Shown: piece by piece, positions 25,476 to 34,882 of the stretch
Layout of the letters: each line of letters starts with the position of its first letter
How positions within the stretch are numbered: the stretch's first letter is position 1
Assembly (NCBI RefSeq): GCF_005869845.1
Contig: NZ_VAWF01000003.1
Span: forward strand, 62,001 to 126,000
Direction of reading: 5' to 3'
DNA: 64,000 nt
Source of the DNA: Fodinibius saliphilus
GTDB taxonomy: Bacteria > Bacteroidota > Rhodothermia > Balneolales > Balneolaceae
Made by a program: the position numbers and the translations under genes
Notes under the pieces: model-generated
Database searches by the model: none
Seen by the model: the letters and a program-made list of their open reading frames with translations, nothing else
Told to the model about the DNA's origin: nothing

Positions 25476-28400
25476 ATGAAATTGGTAAAATCAATTGCGG
25501 CAGGCTTTTTAATTTTCTTGGGAGGATGTTTTTTGTCTCCCCAACAGGTAGTAGGACAAGAAGAGCAATCCAATACCTATGACCATTCATTTTATCAAGA
25601 TCTGGAATTTCGCACAGTTGGACCTAGTCGTGGTGGACGTGTAACAGCAGTTGAGGGCCATCCGGGGCATCCCCACACTTTTTATATGGGGGCTGCCGGT
25701 GGTGGTGGAGTCTGGCGAACAACGGACTATGGCAGTTCATGGCAAAATCTTACCGACGGAAAAGGATTTAAGAGCACCAGCATAGGGGCTATTGAGGTAA
25801 CAGAATCGGATACGAGTACTATTTATGTAGGAACAGGCACTGATGGTATTCGTGCAAATGTGACGACCGGTCGTGGAATGTATAAATCTACGGATGCCGG
25901 CAACAGCTGGGAGTTTATTGGTCTGGAAGAAGCTGGACAAATAGGAGCGGTAGAGGTGCATCCTGAAAACCCTGATTTAGTGTATGTTGCAGCATTGGGT
26001 CATCCTTTTGGTAAAAATTCACAGCGTGGCGTGTTTCGTTCTAAGGATGGAGGAGAAAACTGGGAAAAGGTGCTTTTCCTTTCTGATTCTACCGGGGCGA
26101 TTGATTTGGAGTTGAATCCCCAGAACCCGGACGAAATTTATGCTGCCATGTGGCGGGCCGAACGAAAGCCGTGGACGATTATCAGCGGTGCGGCTAAAGA
26201 GGATGGTATCTATAAGTCTATGGATGGCGGTGATAACTGGAAAAAGCTGGAAAAAGGATTGCCACAGGGACTTATAGGGAAAGTTGATTTTGCGGTGACG
26301 CCTGCTAATCCGGATCGTATTTATGCCCTTGTTGAAGCTCCGGGTGATAAACAGGGACTCTATCGGTCTGAGGATCGCGGCGAGAGTTGGAAGCAGATCA
26401 GCGATAAAGAGGATATTATGAGCCGCCCCTTTTATTTCACGAATATTACAGCCCACCCTAAAGATCCCGATAAAATTTATGTGGGAAATGTACGCTACTG
26501 GGTTTCTGATGATGGAGGCGAAACGTTTGAACGCAAATCAGTAACACACGCCGATGTGCATGATTTGTGGATCAACCCCGACAATCCTAACATACAGGTG
26601 CAGGGGAATGACGGTGGTGCTACCGTAACACTGGATGGTGGAGAAAGCTGGTCTACGCAGTACAATCAGCCAACAGCAGAACTCTACCAGGTTAACGTGG
26701 ATAATCGTTTCCCGTATTGGTTGTACTCCGGTCAGCAAGATAATTCAACAATTTCAGTACCCAGCCTGCCCCCGGCTGAGAGTTCGGAAACCCCGCAAGG
26801 ACTTTGGCATATGATTGGAGGTTGCGAAACGGGGCCGGCAGTACCGCAAATTAATAATCATACTGTTGTATTTGCTAACTGTAAGGGGCGCTTTGGCAGG
26901 TACAATAAAGAGACCGGACAGGAGAAGCAGTATTGGGTGGGAGCGCAGTATATGTATGGACGAAATCCTGCCAAGCTGGAGTATCGTTTTCAGCGAGTAT
27001 CGCCTATTGAGGTATCGCCACACGATTCCAGCGTAGTGTATCACGGTTCACAGTTTGTGCATCGCACCACTAACGGAGGTGAAAAGTGGGAAACGATCAG
27101 TCCCGATTTAACGGCTTTTAAAGATAAGTACCAAGTAGCTTCGGGTGGACCTATTACGCGAGATATCACCGGGGAAGAGCATTATAGTACGCTCTATTCC
27201 ATTGAAGTTTCTCCCCATAGTCCGGATGTCATTTGGGCCGGGGCCAATGACGGGCCGGTTCATATTACTAAAGACGGGGGAGAAAACTGGATCAATATTA
27301 CGCCCGAGGATCTTCCAGAAGATGGTCGTGTGGATGGCATTGAGCCTTCTCCTCATACCGCGGGTACAGCCTATATTGCTGTGCAGCGTCGCCTGTTGGA
27401 TGATTTTCATCCCTATATTTATAAAACCACCGATTTTGGTGAAAGCTGGAAGCTGTTGAGCAATGGTGAAAACGGTATTCCCTCGGACTACCCGACGCGT
27501 GTTGTCCGGGAAGATCCTGATCGCAAAGGCCTGTTGTATGCAGGGACTGATTTTGGGCTTTTTGTTTCTTTTGATGATGGTACGCACTGGCAACAGTTGG
27601 AGCAGGGATTGCCTGTCTCACCCATCACGGAAATTAAGGTGCACCAGAAAGACCTGGTGTTGTCGACGATGGGGCGTGGTTTTTGGATTTTGGATAACCT
27701 GACGCCGCTACATCAGCTAAGTGATGAACTTAGTAAGACTAAACATCACCTATTCGAGCCGCGTGACGCTTATCGGATGGACTATTGGGGGTTCGGGTCT
27801 GATGTGCCGCAGTACCCAGAGGCAGGGGCAATGCTCGATTTCTACCTGGATGAAATACCAGAGGAGCCCGTTGTCTTGGATATTCTGACCGACGAGGGCA
27901 CGGTTATTCGTCAATTTGTGGGAAAAGCTGGTGGCGATGAAGAGACTGAGACTCCTAAAGCTGATCAAGCCAATATGAAAGCCCCTGGCCCTGAAAAAAT
28001 TGGAAAGCCTGACCGTTTTAAGATTAAGGAAGGGCACAACCGTTTTACTTGGGATCTCCGGTATCCCGATAAAACGATCGCTTCCTCCGAAGGGGAGCAG
28101 TACTTTGGCGTTGGTGCCGGACCGCTGGCCGTACCGGGTAAATACAAGGTACGTCTGACAATTGGCGACTGGAGTCAGACTCGTGAGTTAGATCTACAGA
28201 TTGATCCACGCATAAAAACCGATGGGGTAAGTAAAGCAGACTTGCAGGCACAGTTAGAGCTTAACCTGGATATTCGTGATGCCATTGGGAAGTCACAGAA
28301 AATGGCTGCAGCTATGGATACGATGCGGAGCCGCGTGGATTCTGCCAGGGTGCGTGGAGATATTACTGGTGACAAAGCCCAAGAAGTGACTAACACGCTT

Positions 28401-28628
28401 GACGAACTGTACCGCGAACTGGTGACCTCTGAAGAAGGGAGTTACCAACCACCTATGCTTATCGACCAGCTGGAGTATCTATATTATATGACCATTTCAG
28501 CGGATCAGCGTCCCGGTAATGATGCCTACAACCGTTTTGAAACGCTCAATGGAGAGCTTGAAAAAATTGAAAGTGAATGGCAGGAGTTTCAGAAAAAAGT
28601 GAAGTTACCTGGGGAGGTTATTGATTGA
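25476..28628 (+). CDS. large secreted Asp-box (BNR/sortilin VPS10-like) beta-propeller protein
   Basis: A 1050-residue secreted protein. The leader ends around VVGQEEQ. The first ~750 residues carry at least ten Asp-box repeats of the form S/T-x-D-x-G-x-x-W, for example TTDYGSSW, STDAGNSW, SKDGGENW, SMDGGDNW, SEDRGESW, TKDGGENW and TTDFGESW, which form one or two beta-propellers. The C-terminal ~270 residues are a beta-sandwich (HNRFTWDLRYPD, GPLAVPGKYKVRLT) plus a helical tail. Such proteins are abundant in Bacteroidota and are often annotated as glycosyl hydrolases, but no catalytic residues are evident. A binding or scaffold role is possible. Confidence 0.88.
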   Translation: MKLVKSIAAGFLIFLGGCFLSPQQVVGQEEQSNTYDHSFYQDLEFRTVGPSRGGRVTAVEGHPGHPHTFYMGAAGGGGVWRTTDYGSSWQNLTDGKGFKSTSIGAIEVTESDTSTIYVGTGTDGIRANVTTGRGMYKSTDAGNSWEFIGLEEAGQIGAVEVHPENPDLVYVAALGHPFGKNSQRGVFRSKDGGENWEKVLFLSDSTGAIDLELNPQNPDEIYAAMWRAERKPWTIISGAAKEDGIYKSMDGGDNWKKLEKGLPQGLIGKVDFAVTPANPDRIYALVEAPGDKQGLYRSEDRGESWKQISDKEDIMSRPFYFTNITAHPKDPDKIYVGNVRYWVSDDGGETFERKSVTHADVHDLWINPDNPNIQVQGNDGGATVTLDGGESWSTQYNQPTAELYQVNVDNRFPYWLYSGQQDNSTISVPSLPPAESSETPQGLWHMIGGCETGPAVPQINNHTVVFANCKGRFGRYNKETGQEKQYWVGAQYMYGRNPAKLEYRFQRVSPIEVSPHDSSVVYHGSQFVHRTTNGGEKWETISPDLTAFKDKYQVASGGPITRDITGEEHYSTLYSIEVSPHSPDVIWAGANDGPVHITKDGGENWINITPEDLPEDGRVDGIEPSPHTAGTAYIAVQRRLLDDFHPYIYKTTDFGESWKLLSNGENGIPSDYPTRVVREDPDRKGLLYAGTDFGLFVSFDDGTHWQQLEQGLPVSPITEIKVHQKDLVLSTMGRGFWILDNLTPLHQLSDELSKTKHHLFEPRDAYRMDYWGFGSDVPQYPEAGAMLDFYLDEIPEEPVVLDILTDEGTVIRQFVGKAGGDEETETPKADQANMKAPGPEKIGKPDRFKIKEGHNRFTWDLRYPDKTIASSEGEQYFGVGAGPLAVPGKYKVRLTIGDWSQTRELDLQIDPRIKTDGVSKADLQAQLELNLDIRDAIGKSQKMAAAMDTMRSRVDSARVRGDITGDKAQEVTNTLDELYRELVTSEEGSYQPPMLIDQLEYLYYMTISADQRPGNDAYNRFETLNGELEKIESEWQEFQKKVKLPGEVID

Positions 28629-28811
28629 TTTTTTTGGGATTCGGAGTATGAATTAATAGGTGATTAGGTGACAAGGGAATGTTGGGTTCTGAATGTTGAA
28701 TTATGAATTACATTTCTCCTGCTGGCATAACTTTGTAACTCAGACCGGCATGAAAAAGGAGTAACGTCCGACCGATTCATTCCTGTCCACTCGCTGTTCT
28801 CACAAATGCTA

Positions 28812-30482
28812 CTAGTCGCGCATCAGCTTCTTGTACTGTACGCGTTCAGGATGGTAGCGTGAGCCCAGTCGTTTCTCCCTGTTATCCTCATACTCCGAGT
28901 AGTTGCCGTGGAACCAGTATACCTGGCTGTTGCCTTCAAAAGCCAGCATGTGGGTAGCAATACGATCCAGGAACCAGCGGTCGTGCGAAATAACCACTGC
29001 ACAGCCCGCAAAATCAAGCAGGGCCTCTTCAAGGGCACGTAGCGTATGCACATCAAGATCGTTAGTAGGCTCATCAAGCAGCAGCACATTGGCCTCCTGT
29101 TTTAACATTTTAGCCAGGTGTACACGATTGCGTTCGCCACCCGATATTTCGCTGCAGCGCTTTTGCTGATCGCTGCCGCTAAAGTTAAACCGTGCGGTAT
29201 AGGCCCGTGAGTTGATCTCTCGGTTACCCAGTTTCACCGTATCTTTGCCACCGGAGATCTCCTCCCATATGGTTTTCTCGGGATTGAGCGGACGCTTCTG
29301 GTTCACATAGCCCAGTTCCACACTTTCTCCAATCTCTATTTCACCGCTGTCCGGCTCTTCTTCACCCGTAATCATTTTGAAGAGCGTCGATTTACCGGCA
29401 CCATTGGGACCGATGACTCCTACAATACCGCCGGGAGGCAGACTGAAATTCATATCCTCAATGAGAAGGCGTTCGCCAAAGCCCTTGGATACATCATTAG
29501 CTTCAATCACTTTATCACCCAGGCGCGGTCCGGCCGGGATAAAGATCTCCATATCTTCCCGCTTCTTTTTGCGTTCTTCAGAAAGAAGCTCTTCATACTT
29601 GTTGATACGCGCTTTGCTTTTTGAGCGCTTGCCTTTCGGATTTTGCCGAATCCACTCCAGCTCTTTTTGCAGGGTACGCTGTCGTTTCGACTCCTGTTTC
29701 TCTTCTTGTTTCAAGCGATCCTGCTTCTGCTCCAGCCATGAGCTGTAATTTCCTTCAAAGGGAATACCTTCACCACGATCCAGCTCCAGGATCCACCCTG
29801 CAACATTATCCAGGAAGTAACGATCGTGCGTAACAGCGATAACCGTACCTTCATAGCGATCCAGATGTTGTTCCAACCAGGCCACCGATTCTGCATCCAG
29901 ATGATTCGTAGGCTCATCGAGAAGCAGAACATCGGGCTTCTGTAGTAGCAGTCGACAGAGCGCAACCCGGCGTGCTTCACCACCCGAGAGCACTTCTACC
30001 GATGTATCGCCCGGTGGAGTGCGCAGGGCATCCATCGCCTGATCGAGCTTGCTGTCCAGGTCCCAGGCGCCCATCTGCTCAATCTTTTCTTGCAGCTTTT
30101 CCTGCTTTTCGACCAGCTTCTCAATATCGGCGTCGGGATCTCCAAAAGCCGCATTTACATCTTCATATTCCTGCAGTAGGTCGATCTTTTCCTGCACGCC
30201 TTCCTGCACAATTTCCTTTACCGTTTTATCGGGATTGAGTTTGGGTTCTTGCGGAAGCATTCCAAAGGTTACCCCTTTCTGTCGGGATATCTCGCCCCGG
30301 TACTCCTCATCGTTGCCGGCAATAATATTTAGCAGCGTACTTTTACCGGATCCATTATTACCGAGGACCCCAATTTTGGCTCCATAGAAGAAGGAGAGGT
30401 AGATATCTTTAAGTACAAAGTTGTTGGGCTTATAAACCTTACTGACCCCAACCATCGAGAATATTACTTTCTGATCACTCAC
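28812..30482 (-). CDS. ettA: EttA, energy-dependent translational throttle ABC-F ATPase
   Basis: A 556-residue ABC-F protein (E. coli EttA 555). Two nucleotide-binding domains are complete: Walker A GNNGSGKST and GPNGAGKST, signatures LSGGEARR and ISGGERNR, Walker B LLLDEPTNHLD and LLLDEPTNDLD. The linker (about 245-320) is basic and helical, as expected for the P-site tRNA interaction motif. There is no membrane segment. It binds the ribosomal E site and gates the first elongation step according to ADP/ATP. It stands alone between convergent and divergent neighbours. Confidence 0.96.
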   Translation of the reverse strand: MSDQKVIFSMVGVSKVYKPNNFVLKDIYLSFFYGAKIGVLGNNGSGKSTLLNIIAGNDEEYRGEISRQKGVTFGMLPQEPKLNPDKTVKEIVQEGVQEKIDLLQEYEDVNAAFGDPDADIEKLVEKQEKLQEKIEQMGAWDLDSKLDQAMDALRTPPGDTSVEVLSGGEARRVALCRLLLQKPDVLLLDEPTNHLDAESVAWLEQHLDRYEGTVIAVTHDRYFLDNVAGWILELDRGEGIPFEGNYSSWLEQKQDRLKQEEKQESKRQRTLQKELEWIRQNPKGKRSKSKARINKYEELLSEERKKKREDMEIFIPAGPRLGDKVIEANDVSKGFGERLLIEDMNFSLPPGGIVGVIGPNGAGKSTLFKMITGEEEPDSGEIEIGESVELGYVNQKRPLNPEKTIWEEISGGKDTVKLGNREINSRAYTARFNFSGSDQQKRCSEISGGERNRVHLAKMLKQEANVLLLDEPTNDLDVHTLRALEEALLDFAGCAVVISHDRWFLDRIATHMLAFEGNSQVYWFHGNYSEYEDNREKRLGSRYHPERVQYKKLMRD

Positions 30483-30666
30483 GGAGATATAAAATTGATT
30501 TAGGAATAGAATGAATGGAACTCAAAACAATGGCTGAAGATAAGCATAATCGGCACTCAAAATCATACTTTTTCGCTGATTTTGGAGTTCGATGTTTTTA
30601 CCGGGGATTAAGCTTTATAAGCAACTGGGCAACAAGACTCGATCGCTGACGGTGGACGGACGACCG

Positions 30667-30736
30667 CCAACCCAACATCCAACATTTAGCCTGCAACTTT
30701 TCAACATCCAACCTTTAACATTTAACCTTCAACCCC
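30667..30736. repeat. low-complexity CAACATCCAAC-type tract
   Basis: An intergenic run of short units of the form (C)AACAT(C/T)(C/T) and AACCTTT, e.g. CAACATCCAACATT and CAACATCCAACCTTTAAC, preceded by a GACGGACGACCG-type segment. Similar tracts occur at 31345-31412 and weakly at 33080-33130 and 53285-53325. The rest of 30483-30736 shows nothing else. Confidence 0.6.
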
Positions 30737-31207
30737 CTAACCTCTAAACCTTTCCGTCAGTCCCTTCAGGAAGTAGCGCAATATTTGATCCCCGCACTCG
30801 CGGTAGTTCTCATGTCCCTCACGACGGAACAGAGCACTCATCTCCGGTTTGGATATCGAAAAGCCGCCCTCCTCCAGTACATCATGCATATCTTCTTCGC
30901 GCAGTTTAAACGCCACTCGCAATTTCTTGAGCACAATGTTATTGGTAATGGGTGTTTTAATCGGTCGGGGTGGATGCTTATCGCTTTTGCCACGTTTATA
31001 ATAGATCAGGCCGTCCAGGAAATGGCCCATCAGCTCATGACTACAATCCGGGCCTTTTTCGCCTTCCGGCAGATCCTGGGTTTCAAAAATAGCAGCAACC
31101 TCTCCCCGTTCCGGTTTATAGCCGCGGAGTTTCAGAATCTTGGTAATTTCGTGATCATCAATATCCAGCATATAGCGGATGCTTTGGATGACGTCGTCAT
31201 TTCTCAT
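30737..31207 (-). CDS. yehS: YehS-like DUF1456 protein
   Basis: A 156-residue DUF1456 protein, the same length as E. coli YehS. It has two tandem DUF1456 repeats (about 4-65 and 85-150), each with a helix-rich core: RNDDVIQSIRYMLDIDDHEI and NNIVLKKLRVAFKLREEDM. Each repeat ends in a SKPEMSALFRREGHENY-like segment. The fold is small, helical and cytoplasmic. The function is unknown in any organism to my knowledge. The stop codon falls inside the low-complexity tract. Confidence 0.92.
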   Translation of the reverse strand: MRNDDVIQSIRYMLDIDDHEITKILKLRGYKPERGEVAAIFETQDLPEGEKGPDCSHELMGHFLDGLIYYKRGKSDKHPPRPIKTPITNNIVLKKLRVAFKLREEDMHDVLEEGGFSISKPEMSALFRREGHENYRECGDQILRYFLKGLTERFRG

Positions 31208-31516
31208 AAAAAGGGGAGTACTAAAAAAATTAGAAGTGGTTCGATGAAAGGTACGGTTTTGTTGAGGGGAAAGACACTTTTTTAGTGATTAAGTTTTAAG
31301 TGTGAATAACGGACGACGGGTGACCGATGACAGACGACCGACGAATCCAACCTTTAGCATCTAACTTTCCAACCTTCAACATCCAACATTTTAACATGTA
31401 ACTTTTAACCTCCAATAACACGAGTCAATTATCACCTTCCAAGCCCCGGAATAGAAATTGACGATGGTGGTAATTTTTAGTAGCTATGGGCATACTCATT
31501 AATCAACCCATATAGC
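31208..31516. other. intergenic region with low-complexity tract
   Basis: 309 nt without a supported gene. 31345-31412 repeats the CAACCTTTAGCATCTAAC motif family seen at 30667. The preceding 31303-31344 is rich in GACGA/CGACC units. The last 80 nt should hold the promoter of the small membrane-protein gene, but I see no clear boxes. Confidence 0.5.
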
Positions 31517-31714
31517 ATGAAAAAAGTCATCTTTTCAGCACTCTTGGTCGGTGGACTCCTGTTACTCTATTTCGGATATGATGAATACCAGTCCTTTCAA
31601 TCGGAGGTAGATAAATTCTTCGGGGGCTCTGGCTCTGATAAAGCCATCTGGATGATGGTGGGCGGAGCAGCTGCTACTGTTGGCGGTGCCGTAGGGCTGT
31701 GGAAAGGGAAGTGA
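31517..31714 (+). CDS. small DUF3185-like membrane protein
   Basis: A 65-residue protein with two hydrophobic segments (about 4-20 and 46-61) joined by a polar loop. The pattern VGGLLLLYFGYDEYQSFQSEV and DKAIWMMVGGAAATVGG agrees with DUF3185, a two-helix inner-membrane family of unknown function. A repeat element starts 10 nt after its stop. Confidence 0.75.
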   Translation: MKKVIFSALLVGGLLLLYFGYDEYQSFQSEVDKFFGGSGSDKAIWMMVGGAAATVGGAVGLWKGK

Positions 31715-31723
31715 CAAACGTCT

Positions 31724-31866
31724 GTCATTGCGATGAGTACCGTGGGTTAACGGAACGACGCGGCAATCTCCTTGAAGCAACTGGTTGAGGTGTGAAGGTT
31801 ATCTTTTAGCTACTAGGCGAGCGGTGATCGGGAGATTACTTCGTCGGCAAGCCTCCTCGTAATGAC
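31724..31866. repeat. palindromic repeat element, full unit
   Basis: The left terminus GTCATTGCGATGAG and right terminus CTCCTCGTAATGAC are inverted copies (2 differences). The internal landmarks shared with the other copies are CCGTGGGTTAACGG, CGACGCGGCAATCTCC, GGTTGAGGTGTG, TTTAGCTACTAGGCGAGCGG and GATTACTTCGTCGGCAAGC. It is followed by the conserved tail ACTGCTTTTA. It is non-coding, about 143 nt. The remainder of 31715-32001 contains a degenerate CCACCCCGCTCCGCC segment also seen at 42952. Confidence 0.85.
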
Positions 31867-32001
31867 ACTGCTTTTAAAACCCACCCCGCTCCGCCTGTCG
31901 GCCGAGTACCCGTGGAGCGGCTGGTGAGTATAACTGCTGGATCCGCTAAAGTTCTGGATCTGGGCGTTTTTAAAACGGTTTACTTACTGAAAACTAATTG
32001 A

Positions 32002-32886
32002 TTATTGCTGTTCAAAGCCATAATAGTCAGATACCGCCTCATAGTCCGAAATATCCAGCTGCTCAGGGATAATGGATTGTATCTGTGTTGTTTGATCTTC
32101 AGTACTACTGGATTCAATACGAACAATTTCAATGTGATCATATGCTTCCCCAGATCCCGTTTGCAAATGGATCCCAAACGTGGAGTTCCTGCGAAAGACC
32201 CGATATTCACTGGATCCATTTAATCCCCATCCCGGCATATGATAGGTGTAGCTACTAACTTGTAAATACACTACCCAGGCACTTTCCTCCGGATTAGTAA
32301 TTCCGGAAATACTGGCAGTGGCATAGTCATCAGCCGAAAAATCATGCCCGGGAAAGATATACCGTGTTACATTGGCATTACCATCAGCTCCCTTCAGGTT
32401 CAATGGAGTACTCCACCCATTACTGATTTTGTTAGGCCACGTTTTGGGACCATAAAGGTCGTAATTAGTTTTGTCCAGGTAAAAATCACCCACAGAACCT
32501 ACTGTGGCATCAGGCGGGCCGCTTCCGGAGTGGATTTCATTACCGTCAGCACCATCCTGTCCGTCGGCTCCGTCCTGTCCATCACTGCCCATTAATACGA
32601 TACCAGGACTTCCCCAGCCGTTACTGTCTTTTGGGCCGTATAGTTCACCGGTATTTTGATTCAGGTAATAATCACCACTTTTGCCGATATCAGCGGTTGG
32701 TGCCCCTTGGTCGGCATAGATGACACTGCCATCCTCACCGGACGGGCCAATCGGCCCTTGTGGACCTTCGATCCCTTGGGAGCCTTCAGGTCCCTGCGGA
32801 CCTTCACAGCTTACTAATGTCAACAAACAAGCTGCTGTTATGAGTAAAAAACTCTTTACGAATAGTTGTCTCAAGGTTGGTACCAT
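32002..32886 (-). CDS. collagen-like repeat lipoprotein
   Basis: A 294-residue lipoprotein. The leader ends in LVSC (Cys 28), directly followed by about eight Gly-X-Y triplets (GPQGPEGSQGIEGPQGP...). Two related modules of about 30 residues follow (GAPTADIGKSGDYYLNQNTG..LYGPK and GPPDATVGSVGDFYLDKTNY..LYGPK), separated by a second Gly-rich stretch (GQDGADGQDGADG). The C-terminal ~110 residues are a beta-rich domain without a family name. Such collagen-like lipoproteins are common in Bacteroidota and probably surface-exposed. The trimer-forming function is inferred from the triplets. Confidence 0.85.
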   Translation of the reverse strand: MVPTLRQLFVKSFLLITAACLLTLVSCEGPQGPEGSQGIEGPQGPIGPSGEDGSVIYADQGAPTADIGKSGDYYLNQNTGELYGPKDSNGWGSPGIVLMGSDGQDGADGQDGADGNEIHSGSGPPDATVGSVGDFYLDKTNYDLYGPKTWPNKISNGWSTPLNLKGADGNANVTRYIFPGHDFSADDYATASISGITNPEESAWVVYLQVSSYTYHMPGWGLNGSSEYRVFRRNSTFGIHLQTGSGEAYDHIEIVRIESSSTEDQTTQIQSIIPEQLDISDYEAVSDYYGFEQQ

Positions 32887-33319
32887 AGATATGTACTATA
32901 GAGTTGGAGGATATTATGAAAAAACACGTTGGTTACTATACCTATATGCGGGATGGCAATAACAACAGGCTCAAAAAATTCTCAAACACCAATGCCCGTT
33001 ATCGCGAACCGTCGGTCGGCAAAGAAGCAATCTCCTGTAACAAAGTGTGACCGATGATGGCCGACGGACTAAAATATCCAACCTCCACCATCCTGCCTTC
33101 ACTCATCACGAATTCCCAATTACCCCGTATCCTGAATCTGCTGCCTTTCAGATACTAGGCGAACCTGTTCCGGGAGATTACTTCGTCGGCAAGCCTCCTC
33201 GTAATGACATTGCTTTTATTATTCCCCATCAACGCCTGGCATGGTGAGCGTAGCCGAACCATCTCTTTGAATCGATTGGCACAGGTATAGGGGATGCCCT
33301 TTAGATTCTACACCACCGC
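32887..33319. other. intergenic region with partial repeat units
   Basis: 433 nt with no supported gene. 33152-33208 is the right half of the GTCATTGCG-type element (TACTAGGCGAACC ... CTCCTCGTAATGAC). The linker TTGCTTTTATTATTCCCCATCAACGCC follows, then a degenerate unit starting GGCATGGTGAGCGTAGCCG up to about 33310. 33048-33130 has the GACCGATGATGG/CCAACCTCC low-complexity sequence. Confidence 0.6.
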
Positions 33320-34429
33320 TTATTCAGTGTTCACCTTTACCTCATCCAGGAAGGGATAATCGGTATAGCCCTCTTCACCGCCGCCATAGAAGGTAGCCGT
33401 ATCCGGTTCATTCAGCTCCGCATTAATTGCAAAGCGCTTAGGCAAGTCGGGATTGGCCAGAAAGAGCTTGGCAAAGGAGACCATATCGGCCTTGCCTTCT
33501 TCAACGATGGCGATCGCCTCCTCGCGGCTGTAATCGCCGTTGGTCATTAACACGCCGTTGTAGAGCGGCCCGTAGGTATCCAGCACATTCTTCGCCAGGT
33601 GCTCATGATTACTCAAGTCCGCCAGCGGCTCCACCAGCTCCAGGAAGGCCAGCTCATACTCCTCGTCGAGGCGACGAATGACATACTCATACAGCGCCTT
33701 CGACTGCGAATCGTTGTCGGTGTTCATCAGGTTGCTGGGCGACAGGCGCAGCGATGTGCGTTCCGCTCCAACTTCCTCAATGACCGCATTCAGCACCTCA
33801 AAAAGAAAGCGGGCGCGGTTTTCGATGGATCCTCCGTATCGGTCGGTGCGATCATTAATGGAGTCATGCAGGAACTGCTCCACCAGGTAGCCGTTGGCCC
33901 CGTGGATCTGCACCCCGTCAAAGCCCGCGTCGATGGCATTGCGGGCGCCCCGGCGAAACTCTTCCACCACCTCCACAACCTCATCCGTGGAGAGGGCGCG
34001 CGGGGTAGCGGTAGGCTCAAAGCCGTTGGGGGTAAAGGATTTTCCCCCGGCATTTTTGGCAGATGATGAAACAGGGGCGTCGCCGTCCTGGAAATAGGCG
34101 TGCGATACGCGGCCCACATGCCAGAGCTGGCAGTACATCACCCCACCCTTCTCGTGCACCCGGTCGAGGACGGTCTTCCAGCCCTTCACTTGTTCCTTGC
34201 TGTGGATGCCGGCCGTGTCGATATAGCCCATGCCTTGTTGCGATACCTGGGACCCTTCGGAGAGGATAAGCCCGGCCGAGGCCCGCTGGCTGTAGTACTC
34301 GGCGTGGAGGTCGGTGGGCGCATTGGCCTCGTTATGGGCCCGGTTGCGCGTCATCGGCGCCATGGCCAGCCGGTTTGTTAAGGTGTTGTTTCCTACGGTA
34401 ACAGGGGTAAATAATTTCTGATCAGACAT
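33320..34429 (-). CDS. old yellow enzyme, NADH:flavin oxidoreductase/alkene reductase (NemA-like)
   Basis: A 369-residue FMN TIM-barrel enzyme, usual length for the OYE family. Motifs include LAMAPMTRNRA, CQLWHVGRVSH (FMN/substrate face), the long signature GANGYLVEQFLHDS...DRYGGSIENRARFLFEVL, and the phosphate-binding region VSFAKLFLANPDLPKRF. It reduces activated C=C bonds and related electrophiles with NAD(P)H. The gene is clearly richer in G+C than its surroundings (hand count 41/60 at 33901-33960), which suggests a different origin. It is immediately left of the AT-rich defence island. Confidence 0.94.
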   Translation of the reverse strand: MSDQKLFTPVTVGNNTLTNRLAMAPMTRNRAHNEANAPTDLHAEYYSQRASAGLILSEGSQVSQQGMGYIDTAGIHSKEQVKGWKTVLDRVHEKGGVMYCQLWHVGRVSHAYFQDGDAPVSSSAKNAGGKSFTPNGFEPTATPRALSTDEVVEVVEEFRRGARNAIDAGFDGVQIHGANGYLVEQFLHDSINDRTDRYGGSIENRARFLFEVLNAVIEEVGAERTSLRLSPSNLMNTDNDSQSKALYEYVIRRLDEEYELAFLELVEPLADLSNHEHLAKNVLDTYGPLYNGVLMTNGDYSREEAIAIVEEGKADMVSFAKLFLANPDLPKRFAINAELNEPDTATFYGGGEEGYTDYPFLDEVKVNTE

Positions 34430-34609
34430 TGCGGTAATTTATTTTCACGTTGAAATATTTCGCTACCACAACGCCTGAAAGTGGCGGAGCATTCCTGCCG
34501 GCCGGTCGATTTTTTCAATGGGTGGGATAGAGGGAATTGATGAATTACTTGAAAATACTTTCTCGTAAACTACTTAAATATTTGTGGAGTGCAGTAATAA
34601 GAAAGCTGC

Positions 34610-34882
34610 TCAGGTCAAGGACCATTCTTTTGTTTCTTCATCTTGTTCAACTACCCCTTCCTTTTCCATCATTGCAAGTAAGGTTCTTGAGATGTGACCT
34701 TCATGCCCCTCATGGCCAGAGTAAATGCCAAGGGAGCGGCCTATCTCTGCGTTTTTCAAGCTGGTTTTAGAACTGTTAGCTAATAAGGAATATATGGCTG
34801 CTTTTAAATCAGAAATGGCTGATTGGGCAAGATGGTATGGGGTAGGCATAAATAATTGTTTAACAGTTTTTTTGTTTTTCAA
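34610..34882 (-). CDS. small winged-helix-like protein linked to the restriction enzyme
   Basis: A 90-residue protein. The C-terminal half, NAEIGRSLGIYSGHEGHEGH followed by ISRTLLAMMEKEGVV, looks like a winged helix-turn-helix with an unusual His/Gly-rich turn. It overlaps the end of the EcoRII-type endonuclease gene by 23 nt, so the two are co-translated. The product may be a subunit, a specificity module or a control protein of the endonuclease. There is no membrane segment. The family is not named with confidence. Confidence 0.75.
   Translation of the reverse strand: MKNKKTVKQLFMPTPYHLAQSAISDLKAAIYSLLANSSKTSLKNAEIGRSLGIYSGHEGHEGHISRTLLAMMEKEGVVEQDEETKEWSLT

Noticed and set aside
32002-32886. 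Link between the collagen-like lipoprotein and the hydroxyproline operon
   Set aside because: Bacterial collagen-like proteins are not usually hydroxylated, and the genes are more than 20 kb apart with no shared control signal.
33599-34066. 155-codon frame opposite the old yellow enzyme
   Set aside because: High G+C removes stop codons on the other strand; several overlapping frames appear there and none has a recognisable product.
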